The notes beneath the pieces are model-generated. The model did not search any database and had not been told where the DNA came from. It was given only the letters and a program-made list of their open reading frames with translations. A program made the translations under genes and the position numbers. This document shows positions 1 through 12,581 of a stretch of DNA of 64,000 nt, piece after piece. Source of the DNA: Sipunculus nudus (taxonomy: Eukaryota; Annelida; Sipuncula; Golfingiida; Sipunculidae); NCBI GenBank assembly GCA_026874595.1, contig CM049315.1:66473916-66537915 (forward strand), in the 5' to 3' direction. Numbering within the stretch: the first letter of the stretch is position 1; each line of letters begins with the position of its first letter.

Positions 1-690
1 GTAGTCGTTACAGCGGTTTTGACCTTGGCTGACCTTGGTTTACTTAAGTTTTGTGCATTGGGATCCCGAAAATCGACCGACTCCAATTCAACTGCGGCGG
101 ATATTGCTGCCTCAAGTGTAGGTGGCCTCAAGAAGTGTACATGCTTTTGCAGCTCTCGGTGGTCTAAGCCCAATACAAACTGTTCTATAACCAGCTCCTG
201 TAATACATCATAGCTGGCTATACTGTAAGCCTGACTGGCTAATCGACACAGCGCATACACGTAATCCCGAAGATTCTCAACGGTTTGTCGCTTTCGCTTA
301 CGGAACTCTTTCGGTCTCGACCCTAACGCCGCTTTAAGTTCACAAAAGTTTTCGCATTGTTCTGTGGGGAGATCTCCCAGTATTCATTGGGCGTGCCCAG
401 TTAAACTGGCCCCAAGCTGTAAAGCTTTTTCATCATCATCCCTGCGATTCCACTTAGCAACTAATTCAAAATGGCGGACATAATCCTCCCAGTCAGTGGT
501 CTCGCCGTCATACTTGTCCGGTTCTTTATGACCTCTTGGTTTCAGGTCATCACTTTTATTCTGTGGTGTCTTAAATGGTCACATTCTCTGTGGGCTAATT
601 TCTGTACCCTGGGGTGACCTTGACCTCTGTGTATCCATTGTCAGGTTTGTCTGATCTCTAGGTAAGAGCATATCATCGTCCTCTATCTGT
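1..690 (-). pseudogene. Ty3/Gypsy-type gag fossil (partial)
   Basis: Read on the minus strand, this stretch encodes a capsid-like Gag of the Ty3/Gypsy retrotransposon type. Visible landmarks are a start-proximal segment with YDGETTDWEDYVRHFELVA, then a KALQLGASLTGHAQ segment, then IEQFVLGLDHRELQKHV and a TLEAAISAAVELE helix, in the usual gag order. The frame is broken by an in-frame TGA (plus-strand tca at 384-386) directly after GHAQ, and by another stop near 580. The copy runs off the left edge, so any zinc knuckle, protease or polymerase would lie outside the window. Gag would package element RNA in cytoplasmic particles; this copy cannot make intact protein. The Gypsy call rests on motif order; the clade is not resolved. 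Confidence 0.75.
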
Positions 691-1487
691 ATAATAACGG
701 AATCTGTGCATGAACTAATTCCGTCATTCAACTGACCTTGACCTTTAATACACGGATTACGGAATCTGGCTTGTTGTCCACTTTCCAGTTGACTGCACTG
801 GTAATATGGAGGTCCCCGCGACTGAAGTCCCGAACAAGTCCATAAGTGATGTCTGTTGGTGTGTCATCTTTAACTTTCGTCTCGCCAGCTTCCAACTTAT
901 GTAAACAGTCACAGGGCATGCAGGCAGCAACACAGATCACAAAAAAAACAAAAAAAAAAACAAGAAAGTCAGCTGTAAGTTAAAAGACCTGTTAAAATAA
1001 AAAACGATTACAAATAAGTACAGGCTCCCCTCGAACAACTTAACAGAGAGGGAGTTAGGTCTCTAGACTAGACGTAGACTGCGCCGCCACGATGGTTACG
1101 TATCCAATGTTCAGGGCTGATCTTGGGAGGCCCTAGTTGATCGTTCGGCCCGTCCGGGCCACTTAATAACTGTCCCCCATCTAAACTGACACAAACTTTT
1201 TCTTCACCTCTCGAACAATCCCCCTGCGGTTTCTGCCATGCAATTCTACGCTTCTGATCTCTGGTGTAACCACTTTTATCTCCCTTGCCGGACCCTGCGT
1301 TCTGAATTTTTCTCTCATTGCTCGCTTGTCTCTTCGGCCTCCCCCGGCTCCACTCGGGCGGCCCCGACTCATCCCGGCGCTCCACTATCGGACGACTCCA
1401 GATAACCAGTGTAACTGGTTCTTGTTTAAAATGGGGGAATTTGCATTGTTCATATTCATGTGTACTTGAAAAGTAATGGTCTAGCAT
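691..1487 (-). other. Leader or upstream part of the Gypsy copy, with an unrecognised ORF
   Basis: This lies upstream of the gag fossil in element orientation and probably holds its 5' leader, perhaps part of an LTR. A 139-codon open frame (1487 to 1068, minus) encodes an Arg/Gly/Lys-rich protein that I do not recognise. Composition here is more GC-rich than the flanks. I could not place LTR ends or a primer-binding site with confidence. The ORF may be chance. Confidence 0.35.
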
Positions 1488-1555
1488 TAATGCATTATAC
1501 CTGGCGTATATCCCATTTCACAGGTTCGCATTAGGCCTGTAGGCCTTGTTTTTTA
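1445..1555 (+). repeat. Interspersed repeat R1, copy 1
   Basis: About 111 bp beginning cattgttcatattcatg and ending in ttcgcattaggcctgtaggc plus cttgtt recur at 39311-39425. Similarity stops at both ends, so this is a discrete short repeat or a terminal piece of a larger element. Its position beside the Gypsy leader means it could be LTR-derived, but the second copy has no gag beside it. Confidence 0.6.
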
Positions 1556-1694
1556 TATTTACCATAAAATTTCTCCTATATAGTTATAATGTAGATGTCA
1601 GAAATTAAGTCGGTATCATTTAATTTATAAAAGTTATGGACCAAAATATAGTTCACTTTGTAAAAAATCAGGACAAAAAATATTTACCTACTTA

Positions 1695-1783
1695 ACTTGA
1701 TGACTATTGAAGCTAGAGACTTTCAGGGATATAACTTAATTTAATCTAAATTCAATTGTATACCCAAAATTAGATCTGAATTT
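1695..1783 (+). repeat. 89-bp direct repeat, left flank of LINE copy 1
   Basis: This matches 5516-5604 with two substitutions (ataac/atatc and atcta/atcaa). The two copies immediately flank the LINE at 1784-5515, the position expected of a target-site duplication, but 89 bp is far longer than the usual size. Confidence 0.8.
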
Positions 1784-4153
1784 CTTTATCAAGAACTAAA
1801 ATGAAAGAGCTAGAAAAAAGGATTAAGGTAACTTGTTCAAGCCAACCCTATGAACATGAAAATGCAAAAAAGGAAATGGAAAAATACATACAGGAAAAAA
1901 CTGAAGGAGCTATTTTAAGTTGTAAAGTAAGATGGTTAGAAGAAGGTGAAAAATACTAAATACTTTTTTAAATTTAGAAAAGAGAAATTATGCAAGGAAA
2001 ACAATGACCAGATTATATGTGAATGGAAAAATCATCAAAACCCCAACACTTATATCACAAGAACAATGAATTTTTATAGATATATTTATGTTTCAAAATT
2101 AATATGTGAACAAAATGTAATAAATAATGATTTTCTAAAAGGTAACCATTGAAAAATACCCGATGAAATAAAAATACAAATAGATGCCCCAATTACAGTG
2201 GATGAACTACATAACAGTTTAAAATCATTTAAAAACGGTAAAGCCCCAGGCATAGACGGGTTACCAGTGGAGTTCTTTAAGCAATTTTGGAATCCTTTAA
2301 AATTAGTTTTCCATAGAGCTGTTAATGATTCATTTGAAAGCAATATACTCACCTATTCCCAAAGACAGGGAATAGTGACACTTAAACCAAAACATCGGGA
2401 AGACCCTCTTTTATTGATAAAATGGAGACCGATAAGTTTAATGAATACTGATTATAAAATTATCACAAAAAACATTGCTAACCGTCTAAAATTAGCTTTA
2501 CATTCAATAATCAATGAGGATCAAATAGGCTTTTTAAAAATAGATATACCGGAGAAAATATAGTTCGAACACTGTCAATAATGGATTATTGTAAATATAA
2601 AAGAGAAGAAGCATACCTTTTAGTAACTGACTATGAAAAAGCTTTTGACAGCTTAGAATGGAAATTTATCATTCAAGCTTTATATAGAATATTTCAGTTT
2701 TGGTGATCAGATAATTAAATGGATTAAAACCATCTATAAAGATATTTCTAGTTCTATCATTAATAATGGTTGGTTATCATCATTCTTTAACATCTACTGA
2801 GGAATGAGGCAAGTTTGTCCTTTATGACGTTATTTATTTATAATCAGTGCTGAAATATTAGCAAATAACATTAGAAATCAAAAGAAGGTAAAGGGTATTG
2901 AGATAGGTGATCATAATTTTTTTTATATCGTCATATGCTGATGATACTAGTTTTACATTAAAAAATATAGAAAGTGTTAAATTAATATTACAAATATTGA
3001 AGAAATTTGAGCAAATATCAGGTTTAAAGGTGAATATTGAAAAATGCCAAATTATGCCACTTTATCACCATTTTAACAATTTGGAAACTCTGAAAAAATC
3101 GGTATTCAAATTACAGAAGGACCTCTAACAGTGTTAGGTGTAAAGATATCACAAAACATACATGATATTTAAGAAATTAATTATAATACAAGGATAGAGG
3201 AAGTGAGAGAATATTTGAAATTGTGGTCAAAACGATTACTTACCCACTATGGGAAAATACCTTTTTTGAAATCACAGGTTCCTTCGAAATTAATATATCT
3301 TCTATGTGTTTTCCCAACCCCTAATTCTGGATTAAAAATACAGTAACAAAATTGATGCGGGAATTTGTGTGGTCAAAGGGAAGAAAGAGAGTCAAATGGA
3401 TGACACTTATCGGGTCAAAAGAAAATGGAGAACTTGATGTAATAGATATAGATACACAAGAACAAGCTTTAAAAGTGTCCTGGATTAAAAGATTAAAAGT
3501 TGGTACAAAATTACATGTGCTTTTTACTAATGCACTAAAACCAGATTTCATGCTTGAATGCAACCTTAAGACAAAAGATGTGATCAATGTTTTTAAATTT
3601 AAATCCAATTTTTGGATTGATGTTGTAAAAGCATGGTTTAATTTTAATTATGATGAGATCAACAAATATAATGCATTACACCAAAATATATGGTTTAACT
3701 CTCACATCAAAATTGACGGAAAATTTTTTGTATATAAAGATATCAAAATATTAAAATGTAATTATATCAGAGATATAATAAGAAAAGATATAAAAGGGTT
3801 CAGACTTTTAACGCATAAAGAATTGATAAATAAATTTCATGGGAAATGTAATATTTTGCATTATGTTAGCCTACTAGATGCCATTTCAAAAGACTGGAAA
3901 GGCTACTTAGAACAATTAGATACTCAACACTAAGGTAAACCCAAAATTGAGATATTAAGAAATCAGAAGAAGCCATCAAGATTTGTAAACAATTATTTAA
4001 TTAATATGAAGTATATGAAACCATAAAAAAAATAAGTTCAACCTGGAAAAAAGAACTTTCTATTGAGGAAAAGTTGAATTTTAGAGGTTTTACAAATATT
4101 TATAAAAATTCAAACTCAACAAAATTAAGATATTTTCAGTTTTGTATAATGCA

Positions 4154-4837
4154 TACGCTCCCGAGGCAGCGGAAATCTTGCGCTTTTAAAGAATCAACTG
4201 ATTTTCACTCTGCCAGTTTTGACCGTTTATGATATATTTAGAGACCAGATGGCGGTTCGTTGTCCGCTGAAATAAACGTGCGTATGATGTGACAAGCAGC
4301 CAATCAGATGCCAATAAACAAAGACTCGACAGGCATCCTGGCTCCGCCCATTGCTGCGCTTCAAGCGCCGCTTGATGAGTTTCCGGTCGAATTTAAATTG
4401 CTCCCTCTGCATTCTCGCATCATCGACCGGTTCCATTTAGACATTATGACTGTGTTAGCGTAGCCATGTATCTGTTGTCTGCAGAACTGAAACCAGCCAG
4501 CGAGGTGTGAACGCAGCCTTTGTTGTTACGTTTCGTTTGAATTACAGCTCACCGGCCGAGCATCCTATGTGCCCAAGGCCCTAAGCAAACCACGTCAGGG
4601 GCAATTCTCTCTGAGCCTGTGGCCTGTTCAGACGGTAACGCGGGGCGATGAGCTGTCACACAAAACGAAATGAACAGGATTGGCTCCGTGTATTCCTCGC
4701 TTGGCTTTGTCTTCCAGCACAAAGTCTCATCTGATTGGACAAAAATACAGTGCTCCCCTCTGGTGTAGCAATTCAGGATACGAGGTCATAACAAACAGGG
4801 CCTTACGATATAGGTAAAGCGCTGTGTAAAGAGCGTA
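4154..4837 (+). mobile_element. 684-bp non-autonomous DNA element with 9-bp TSD
   Basis: The ends are an exact 7-bp inverted repeat, TACGCTC...GAGCGTA. The 9-bp direct repeat tataatgca flanks it (4145-4153 and 4838-4846). Removing the element plus one repeat restores the LINE reading frame across QFCIMH|RCLTLN, which is direct evidence of insertion. The first 32 and last 28 bases match the 75-bp element at 39221-39295. It carries no transposase-like ORF. A 9-bp duplication is compatible with Mutator or Merlin superfamilies; in both copies TA follows the duplication, so 11 bp is also possible. Confidence 0.8.
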
Positions 4838-5100
4838 TATAATGCATAGATGTTTGACTTTGAATCCATTATTGTATAAAATTGGTATTAAAGAAGATAA
4901 ACATTGTACATTATGTAAGGATGAGGAGGAAACACTTATACATATCATATGGAAATGTATTTTTGTAAAGATGTTACGGTCAGATATATCTGACTCACTT
5001 AAGAAGGAAAGAATATTAAAATTTGAAGCACTTGAATATAAAAATGTTATTTTAGGCACTTATGAACATATAACGCTGAATGCCATTTTACTTATCGCAA

Positions 5101-5102
<2 letters not shown>

Positions 5103-5145
<43 letters not shown>
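5103..5145. repeat. (TA)n microsatellite
   Basis: An uninterrupted AT dinucleotide run of about 43 bp lies inside the 3' part of LINE copy 1. Confidence 0.95.
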
Positions 5146-5150
<5 letters not shown>

Positions 5151-5515
5151 CTCGGTTTGAGGAGAAAAAAACCTTCCTTTAAAAATTTTAAATGATTTCT
5201 CAGTGATATAATTCATATTGAAGGAAAATCAGCAAAAAGTAATGGTAAATTACATATTCATGAATGAAAATGGAAAAATTGTCATAATATAATTAGTTGA
5301 GAATTCCCTAGTTATATATCTATTATATATAAAACAATAAATAGGACACCTTATTTGTAAGAACCAAAAGTAAAATGAAGTAAAAATTATATAAAGGCAC
5401 TATATATGTATATATTATGTGATTGTGTATATTTATGTAGTATTTGTTTTCTTTTGTATGTAATTGTGTATTCTGTGTATTTTGCATGTTTTCATTTGTA
5501 TTTGTTAATAAAAAA

Positions 5516-5604
5516 ACTTGATGACTATTGAAGCTAGAGACTTTCAGGGATATATCTTAATTTAATCAAAATTCAATTGTATACCCAAAATTAGATCTGA
5601 ATTT
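5516..5604 (+). repeat. 89-bp direct repeat, right flank of LINE copy 1
   Basis: Partner of 1695-1783, directly abutting the A-rich LINE tail. The two substitutions between copies suggest the duplication is younger than the heavily broken LINE it flanks would imply. Confidence 0.8.
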
Positions 5605-6899
5605 TGAAAAAAAAAAGTTACGAGCATTAATATAGAATCAGTACCTTTAATTTTGTCCAACTTTGGCAACGGCACTTTTTTCCTCGTAAGTACATTTAAT
5701 TTTTACAGCATATATAAATAAGGATGTAATATTTTAAGAACTGAAATTTCTTAGGTATTGATTAAAAAGTTTTCATACACTATGTCAAGTGTTGTTTACA
5801 TTAAGCCCACCTATTACAGCCTTCACCTGTTTTATGTTACCCACTCCAGGCAAAATGCCTTGGCTCAGCTTGGCCACTACTGGCAGGCTTCCCCTCTGCC
5901 CTGCAACCCCCCCCCCCCCCCCGATGGTGCATAAACTAGATGAATGTAATAATATTCTGTATTTGATTAATCCTTATTCTAGGCTTTACTACAGTTTAGA
6001 TTTTGTATTGTACCACCAGGGTTACACTGATTAAAGTGCACATCTGTGTCCACAAAGTGCTGTATTGCTAACAAAGTGTGGATGTTGATCAGATAAGGAA
6101 TTCATTACTTCAGAAGAGTGAAAACTTCACCAGGTATGAAATTAAATATTAATTCTAATAATAAATTATAGCTGAGATAGTAATTAGCATAATGATTTGT
6201 CCCTCATTTAACCAACAGCGTGTATACTTTATTTGAAAAGATGTTTTTTTTAACAAATTTACTGTATCTTTTATTTCGGTGAATAAAATTAAGAATGTAC
6301 TGAAAACTCAAATTTGCAAAACTTTTCAATAGTAATTCAAGGAATAATCTTGAAGATGTCATGTTGTGGCATTATTTTCTTTTACATTCAATTTAAACAT
6401 TTGTGATTTTATAATAAACAAATGTACGTGTATGCATAATATGACCTGATGTGAGCTAAACTCTGGATAAATAATGATGCAACTTATAATTCTGATATTT
6501 TAACTTTTATTTTACATTTTATTATTACAAATTTATAAAACTTGTAAATTTAAAAGAAATGAATCTGATAACTATTAAAGGAAAAAAAATGGATATGCTA
6601 AAAAACAGGGTTTAGTGTACACTTTATACATAATCCCCCCTGAAAGTGAACTAAAGGTATTAGTCCATTCTGTCCACTTGCCTGTCCATCTATACATTTT
6701 TCATATGCATCAGATTATCTCAAAACCTTTACTGTTTTTCTTCATGAGTGTCTTGTCAGAGTATTAGTTTTGCAATTATATATTTAGAACTTTACTATAA
6801 CCAAGTAGGTAGGCCATTTCCTATTAGTTTCTCAAATGCTTATTTGTATGAAAACATTACAATAGAAATCAGCATATTTTGCATTTGCTGAAATTTCAA
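5605..6899. other. AT-rich DNA, no gene recognised
   Basis: No coding signal stands out. A 16-bp C tract lies at 5907-5922. ORFs here are short and lack recognisable motifs. Confidence 0.6.
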
Positions 6900-7635
6900 A
6901 CTTCAGCTGAGCGCCGTGACCCATGGGTCTCTTGTTTTCTCTATTTTTGAGACCTTCAGCGATGCTGTCCTCCATTAACAGGACACAAATCGTAACCATT
7001 ACACCTATAATCCTTTAACATGGCATCCAGGGAGGTCCATGAAAATTCTCCTTGTAAACTTTAAATTAGGTCTCTGTTACTCATATCCCCTGAGCTATGG
7101 TTCAGTTAATGGGAATACCAACTTCAAAATTTGGAATTCAGATAATAAATTTCCTTTTGTGAACGTCTTCCTAGTCAGCTGAGCGTCAAGCCCCATGGGT
7201 CAGTTGTTAAGTCTATTTTGAGAATTTCAAATGAAACCATCGTACATTAACAATGCAGAAAGTGTTTTACCCAGGATCTTCTAATTTGACATCCTGAGTT
7301 CTATGAAAATCTCCTTAAATTAAATCATGGTGACCTATAATTTCAAATTAGGGAAGAAAACATGATTTTAAGCACCAAGTGAGTCAGATGGGGCAAAATT
7401 GTATACATTTGGCCTAAAAGCTTCATACATGACTTTCATGGAGGTCCCTAAAATCTCCTTGGAAACCTGAAATGTCACTCTGACCTATTTTCCGCGAGCT
7501 GTTTGAAAGAACTTGATTTTAACACTCTATTAGTCAGGTGGACACAAATGGTAGCAGCTGCATGTAGAAAAAGGGGTCACCGTAATCTATATCAAAGGGC
7601 TATTGGCAAAGGCATATTTTGAGATTTTGCCCCTT
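6900..7635. repeat. Degenerate mollusc-type tandem monomers
   Basis: The word cagctgagcg..gcccatggg..ttgtt occurs at about 6904 and 7178, and aggtcc.tgaaaatctcctt-type words recur at about 7033, 7300 and 7441. This implies decayed monomers of roughly 150-280 bp. The same cagctgagcgtc word resumes at about 9645, just past the LINE inserted at 7636-9620, so the LINE landed inside this repeat tract. Confidence 0.6.
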
Positions 7636-9620
7636 GTTTAAGGCTCCCCAATATCCCCATATTTGTTTATATTAGTTTTAGAAATGTTAACACATCAAGT
7701 TCGTATAAATAAAAATATCCAAGGAGTCAATGTTGGTGCATATGAACTAAAAATGACATGTTTTGCAGATGACATAACTTTTTTTCATCAGGAGCACAGC
7801 TTCATTTGAACATTTAATTAGCACCATAAATGGGTTTTCACAATTTTCTTCAATGTCAATTATAATAAATCTGAGGCAGCCTGGATAGGTGCATGTAAAT
7901 ATAGTACACTAGAACCAGTTTCATGTAAATGGGTTAATTTGACAAAAGGGGCAATTAAAACTCTTGGCATGTGGCACTCATATGATAAAGATATCAGTTG
8001 GAAACTTAATTTTGATAATGTGAGAGAACAATTGAAAAAAAATCTTGATTGTGAGGTCAAGCAGAAATTTACATTATTTGGAAGGGCAGAAATTTGTAGA
8101 ACATTAGCTTTATCCAAAGTAATATACGTATACAATATGCATGTAACACCTCAGTCATTCATAGATATTGTTATGTCAATGATGAAACATTTTGTATGGA
8201 GAGAAAAAAAAACAAAGGTCAGATATAGTACACTGATAGGACCATACCATAAAGGTGGTATGAAATTTGAAGACTTAGCAAGCAGACTGAAATCTCAAAG
8301 AATAATTTGGATTAAAAGGCTGATTCTATGTAATAGTGCTTATGCATGGAAAGCTGTACCAATGTTTTATCTTGAGAAAATAGGTGGAGTTGCCAATGTG
8401 TCTTCAAACTTTGAATACCATAGAATACCATCTAAGACACCAGGCTTTTATAAACAATGTTTGGAAGATTGGTCACAATTTGTTTCAAAAGATCCAACCA
8501 TAAAAAATGAGGTAAAACTGCAACCTCTGTGGAACAATAGGTGGATTAGAGTGAATAAAAAGTCAGTGTATTGCAAATATTTGGACTGATGTGGAATAAG
8601 GTTTGCAAAAGACTTGGTTTCAAAGGAAGGAAAAATGCTACAATGGTATGAATTGATTAAAAAATATCCAGATATTAGTACAGGAGTCTATTTCAAATGG
8701 AGATCTGTATTAGCTGCAATACCATGTAACTGGCTAAAATTATTGCGAGACGAGGATATCAAATCTAATGAAGGTATATCAGAGGAGCATATCATAATTA
8801 CAACTAAGGGTATTACAAATATACAATCTTTGTCTTCTAAATATGTTTATGATCTGAACCACCCTCATCATTGGTCAAGTTTAGACATACAATACAGGAT
8901 GATAATATCAACTGGGAGAGTTACTTTGGAGCCATCCAAAAAATCTCATTGGATATGTACTCATGGGAATTCTTATTTAAATTACTCCATAACTATTTAC
9001 CAACGAATAGTTTACTTTACAAATGGAAATTGGTTGATAGTTATCGATGTTCTTATTACTTCATAGAATTAGAGATCAAGGAACACATTTTTTATGAATG
9101 TTTTGTAACAAAAAATCTAAATTTTAGAATTGTGGATTGGATGAAATCAAATACAAAGTATTGTATGGAATGTTTTCAATTAAGAATAACCTTCTAATAA
9201 ATCAGGTGCTCTTACATTTAAAATGTGTGTATATCAAAGTAGAAAGGAAAATAATCAAAACACAAGCAATTTAATGCCAGTTTTTTTAGGAGATTGAAAT
9301 ATATAGAGAAAATTGAATATATAATAGCAAAGCAGAAAAATAAGATTACTGCACATTTAGAAAAATGGAAAGGAAGCATTTTTAACATACAGTAGCATTG
9401 TAGTTTGAGAATTAAAAGAAAAAGCAAGGGGTTAATTGATTCTGCAAAGATTACGTATATACTGCATGTACAAATTACAAGTATTGAAAATTTGAAGTAT
9501 AGTTGTAATAATATCCAGAGAATGTGCTTTGTATATATTTGTATATATTGTATTTGATATGATTGTGTATAGTTATGTGTGTCGTGTATTGTATGATTTT
9601 TCAGCAATAAAAATTATGAT
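7636..9620 (+). mobile_element. 5'-truncated L1/Tx1-like LINE, copy 2
   Basis: The copy starts inside the RT domain at a SPYLFILVLEML-like block (about 7655-7690), followed by CFADDITFF, the YADD-equivalent catalytic motif (about 7755-7785). A long open stretch (7939-8587) encodes the RT thumb and C-terminal domain, with GRAEICRTLALSKVIYVYN, HFVWREKKTKVRYSTLIGP and IIWIKRL. Further C-terminal sequence continues in other frames to about 9195 (FLFKLLHNYLPTNSLLYKWK near 9000). The 3' end is aataaaaattatgatt followed by A9. The bases aaggctcc occur at both junctions and may be a short target duplication. Confidence 0.85.
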
Positions 9621-11129
9621 TAAAAAAAAAGGCTCCTTGATTTCAGCTGAGCGTCATGGCCCATGGGCACCTTGTTGAAACTATCAGATGACCGACACCG
9701 TGTCAGTATTTCAGCTGTGTTTTTCACCTACTGACCTGAAACCTATATTTAGGGGTTGCCCTCTTGTAAGCATCCTGTCCATGACACCTAGTGTCCGTCC
9801 ACTATGTTCATTTCCAGGTGATAACTCCAGTGTGGTTTGACATTGGTTTCAAACTTGATAAATATATGCAGGCCACCCTGTCATCCTACTTTTTCAACAC
9901 CTGTCCTACTTTTCCTATTTGCTGGACATAATTCCTACAAAATGTTTGTCCAATAAAATTAAGACCCGATACTTCCTGAAAAAGTTCTAATTGAAAATCG
10001 AGGGATAATTCCAAGCGTAATCTTATGATACAGGAAACAGTGACATTTTCACAGGTAGCCACCCTCTCCCAGTGCATTTTCTGAGATTACAGAAATTACA
10101 GAGATTCTTGCATCCCAAGAAGCATGTGAGCATCCGGCCTGATTATTGGCATGCTTGCATGTCCAGCCACTTCAGCCAGCTGCTGTGGTCACTTTGATGC
10201 ATGACTGGACTACCCCATTGTCACACAGGGGTGTAATCTCAGGGTCTGTCTAAAACGCGGAGAATCAGCGGAGAGCTGGAGGTACCGCGGATAATTCACT
10301 TTGAAATTTAATTAAGACTAGTGTACTGATTAACAAATTATGTTTTTGAACTCTGCAACATACTACAGCACTATAACATATTCAAATTCTACAAGGTGCA
10401 CATGTGAATTTAAATTTTAGGCGGTGCACATGTGAATCTTAATTATACAAGGTTCACATGATTTTCTGAGATACTGAAATATAGTAGCCTGGTAAACATA
10501 TTATACATTGAGTGCAAAACATGCCAAAAGGGTCAACATCTTTGGTATTAGTCAAGCATGGCACTTCAAAGTCTCTGATAAACAAGTTCAAATGTATATT
10601 TTAAGATAATAAAATTTTTTTCATTGGACAAAATTCTTTCTTGAAGCAACAAAATCATGCTTACAAAACTCTGGAAATGTACATATATGATCAATTCATT
10701 TATATAGGTGCATACTGCACAATTTTAGCATTTCGAAAATGCCTTACTTTCTTTTAATTGAACTGGCCGTTGGATGGCCTGTATTTGGCTCATGAGTGAC
10801 ATGATTCAAGCAAGAACCCTATTGATTTTGGGCTCATGAGGTCAAGGTCACAGGACCCACTTCTGTAAACAGTTTATGGAGGCTTTTTAAGCCAAACTTT
10901 TCCTCCTAAACCTTCCATCTTGCACACACACACACACACACACACATACAAGAAATTTGGGGCGAACACGACAATACATACGGTGGTATCGGAAATCCAC
11001 AAAAAATCATGAGATACGGAAAATCACACAAATAGCGTTACACTATTAATATATAGATCCAATATAAGTATGGTGTTGTGGATAAAAATCTTTCGGAACA
11101 GCGTTCGGAACATGTTTCGGAACAGCGTA
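9621..11129. other. Repeat remnants and unassigned DNA
   Basis: 9641-9680 resumes the cagctgagcgtc repeat. 10780-10920 resembles the gaggtcaaggtca monomers found at 28.4-29.9 kb and ends in a (CA)n run at 10923-10946. A segment at 10980-11035 shares cggtggtatc and gagatacggaaaatcaca with the start of the tandem units (about 12138). No gene is recognised. Confidence 0.5.
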
Positions 11130-11746
11130 CAGTCGCACACGGTCGCCCCAAGCCAGCCCAGCATGTGGTCTGGATCTTTGACAAATAGTCACCTACACAT
11201 GTACCATGTGACATGAGAATCCGATCAACAATATCACATATACATACAAAAGCAACCGCCCATGGAATAGGCCTCGGAAGAAAATGCAAAAATACCGGTT
11301 TAATTTGTGGAAATACTAACAATGATTGCCATGACTTATACGCAATAAGCATACAATTACATACTGATGAAAGAATAAAATGTCTTTCAAAATAAAGAGT
11401 ATTGCATAAATATTATTGAAAATGAGATGGCACCTGCATGTATAAGAAACAAATACCAGTAAAAACATATCAAATTTACATTTTTAAAGAAATTAAACAT
11501 TTGTAACTGCCGTAACGAAAAAAAATGTCGATTTCAAAACATTTTTAGTCAATATTATGTGTTGACAACTTTGTGCATGGTTCCACTCCACACGTGTACA
11601 CATCACACTGTACCAACCACGACGTGAATTTGGTTAACATTTTCTTTACACCTGTTACATAGTAGGCCTTCATGTGTTGGTGAATTTTTTTTCAAGGACC
11701 TCAGTCGCATGCAAGGCCCTGGTCTTCGTGCGACCGTGTGCGACTG
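11130..11746 (+). mobile_element. MITE with CAGTCGCACACGGTCGC ends, TA-flanked
   Basis: A perfect 17-bp terminal inverted repeat, CAGTCGCACACGGTCGC, opens the element and its reverse complement closes it. TA dinucleotides lie immediately outside (11128-11129 and 11747-11748). No transposase ORF is seen. TA flanks and CAG ends fit a Tc1/mariner-type non-autonomous element. The right terminal repeat contains the left breakpoint of the 3.06-kb tandem array. Confidence 0.7.
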
Positions 11747-12180
11747 TATATATCTTACACGGATTGCTGCGACCCGGTACGTGTGCCCTCGAACATATCA
11801 GGTCATGTGAGGGGTATGAAGGAAGGGGCCCTCTTCTTGCGACCGGGGGGTCACAGGAAGCCCTGCATATCAATCTTTAAAAGATCACCCTTTTGAGAAG
11901 GGATCGCCGATTGGATTATTTCGGGCCGATGACCGCGAAATATATGAACACCCCAGATAGGGCCCCCGGAGTGAAACTGTCCCGCCATCACACACTCTTT
12001 GGCCATTGTGTTACCGGGCCCGAAGAAATATCAAAATTATTAATTATGCACGTAATACGCTAATATTGCAAATAAAAGTGTGTGGAATCTCTTCGGACAA
12101 ACCGGGGCATATGTATGTCGAAAATTACGGCAATGTATACGGTGGTATCTGAGGAGATACGGAAAATCACAGAAATTGCC

Positions 12181-12581
12181 TAAAGCTGTGTTTCCATTCA
12201 TCCGTAAATCTCGTACGTCTCGTACGCATAAAATCGGATCCCTCTTTTTAAGATGAACTGTTTCCATATGTACGTTTAACGTGCTCCGCAAAGGTATCCG
12301 CAAAAACGGACAGCATCGAAACGGATCGGTGAGCGAATCATCCGTTTTGCGGACGGCAAAAATGCCTACATTTCCCGACAGTGCCCGGCGCCAGGTGTGA
12401 TGAGACATATTGACCTCCTTCCGGCCTGTCGTCCTTGCAGTTTCAAAAGAGGCACGTGAAAGGGTATCCGCAAGAAAAACGTACGTACTTATGGAAACAG
12501 TTTTTAAGGACTGCGCACTATGGAACGTATGTACGTCTTTTGCGGATACGTTTTTTGCGGATACATGGAAACACAGCTTTA
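12181..12581 (+). mobile_element. MITE-B copy 1 (in unit 1)
   Basis: About 401 bp with terminal inverted repeat TAAAGCTGTGTTTCCAT...ATGGAAACACAGCTTTA. Subterminal sequence is rich in tccgcaaaaacg and gtacgtacg words on both sides. It carries no transposase. Equivalent copies occur in each unit at offsets of about +3055, +6126 and +9185. The superfamily is not assigned; TTAA-like boundaries would suit piggyBac/Kolobok, but copy 1 does not show an exact TTAA on its left. Confidence 0.75.

Larger units (their letters stand above)
1784..5515 (+). mobile_element. 5'-truncated L1/Tx1-like LINE, copy 1 (decayed ORF2)
   Basis: A non-LTR retrotransposon ORF2 lacking its endonuclease. In order: a linker with WLEEGEK (about 1935), an RT segment with KNGKAPGIDGLPVEFFK (2236-2286), RPISLMNTDYKIITK, DQIGF, a frameshifted TDYEKAFDSLEW (about 2620-2660), a broken RQ.CPL block, the catalytic YADD (about 2935-2946), then a thumb/connection segment (3352-3933) with KVSWIKRLK, and a C-terminal CTLCKDEEETLIHIIWKC zinc-type motif (4900-4955). 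Stops and frameshifts occur throughout. The 3' end is a T-rich tail ending in taataaaaaa. A DNA element at 4154-4837 and a (TA)n tract at 5103-5145 interrupt it. Domain order and motifs fit the L1/Tx1 group; the exact clade is not assigned. Confidence 0.85.

Noticed and set aside
1445-1555. LTR of the Gypsy copy
   Set aside because: The repeat pair at 1.4 and 39.3 kb lacks clear TG...CA ends, a primer-binding site and a matched partner at the other side of gag, so it is listed only as a repeat.
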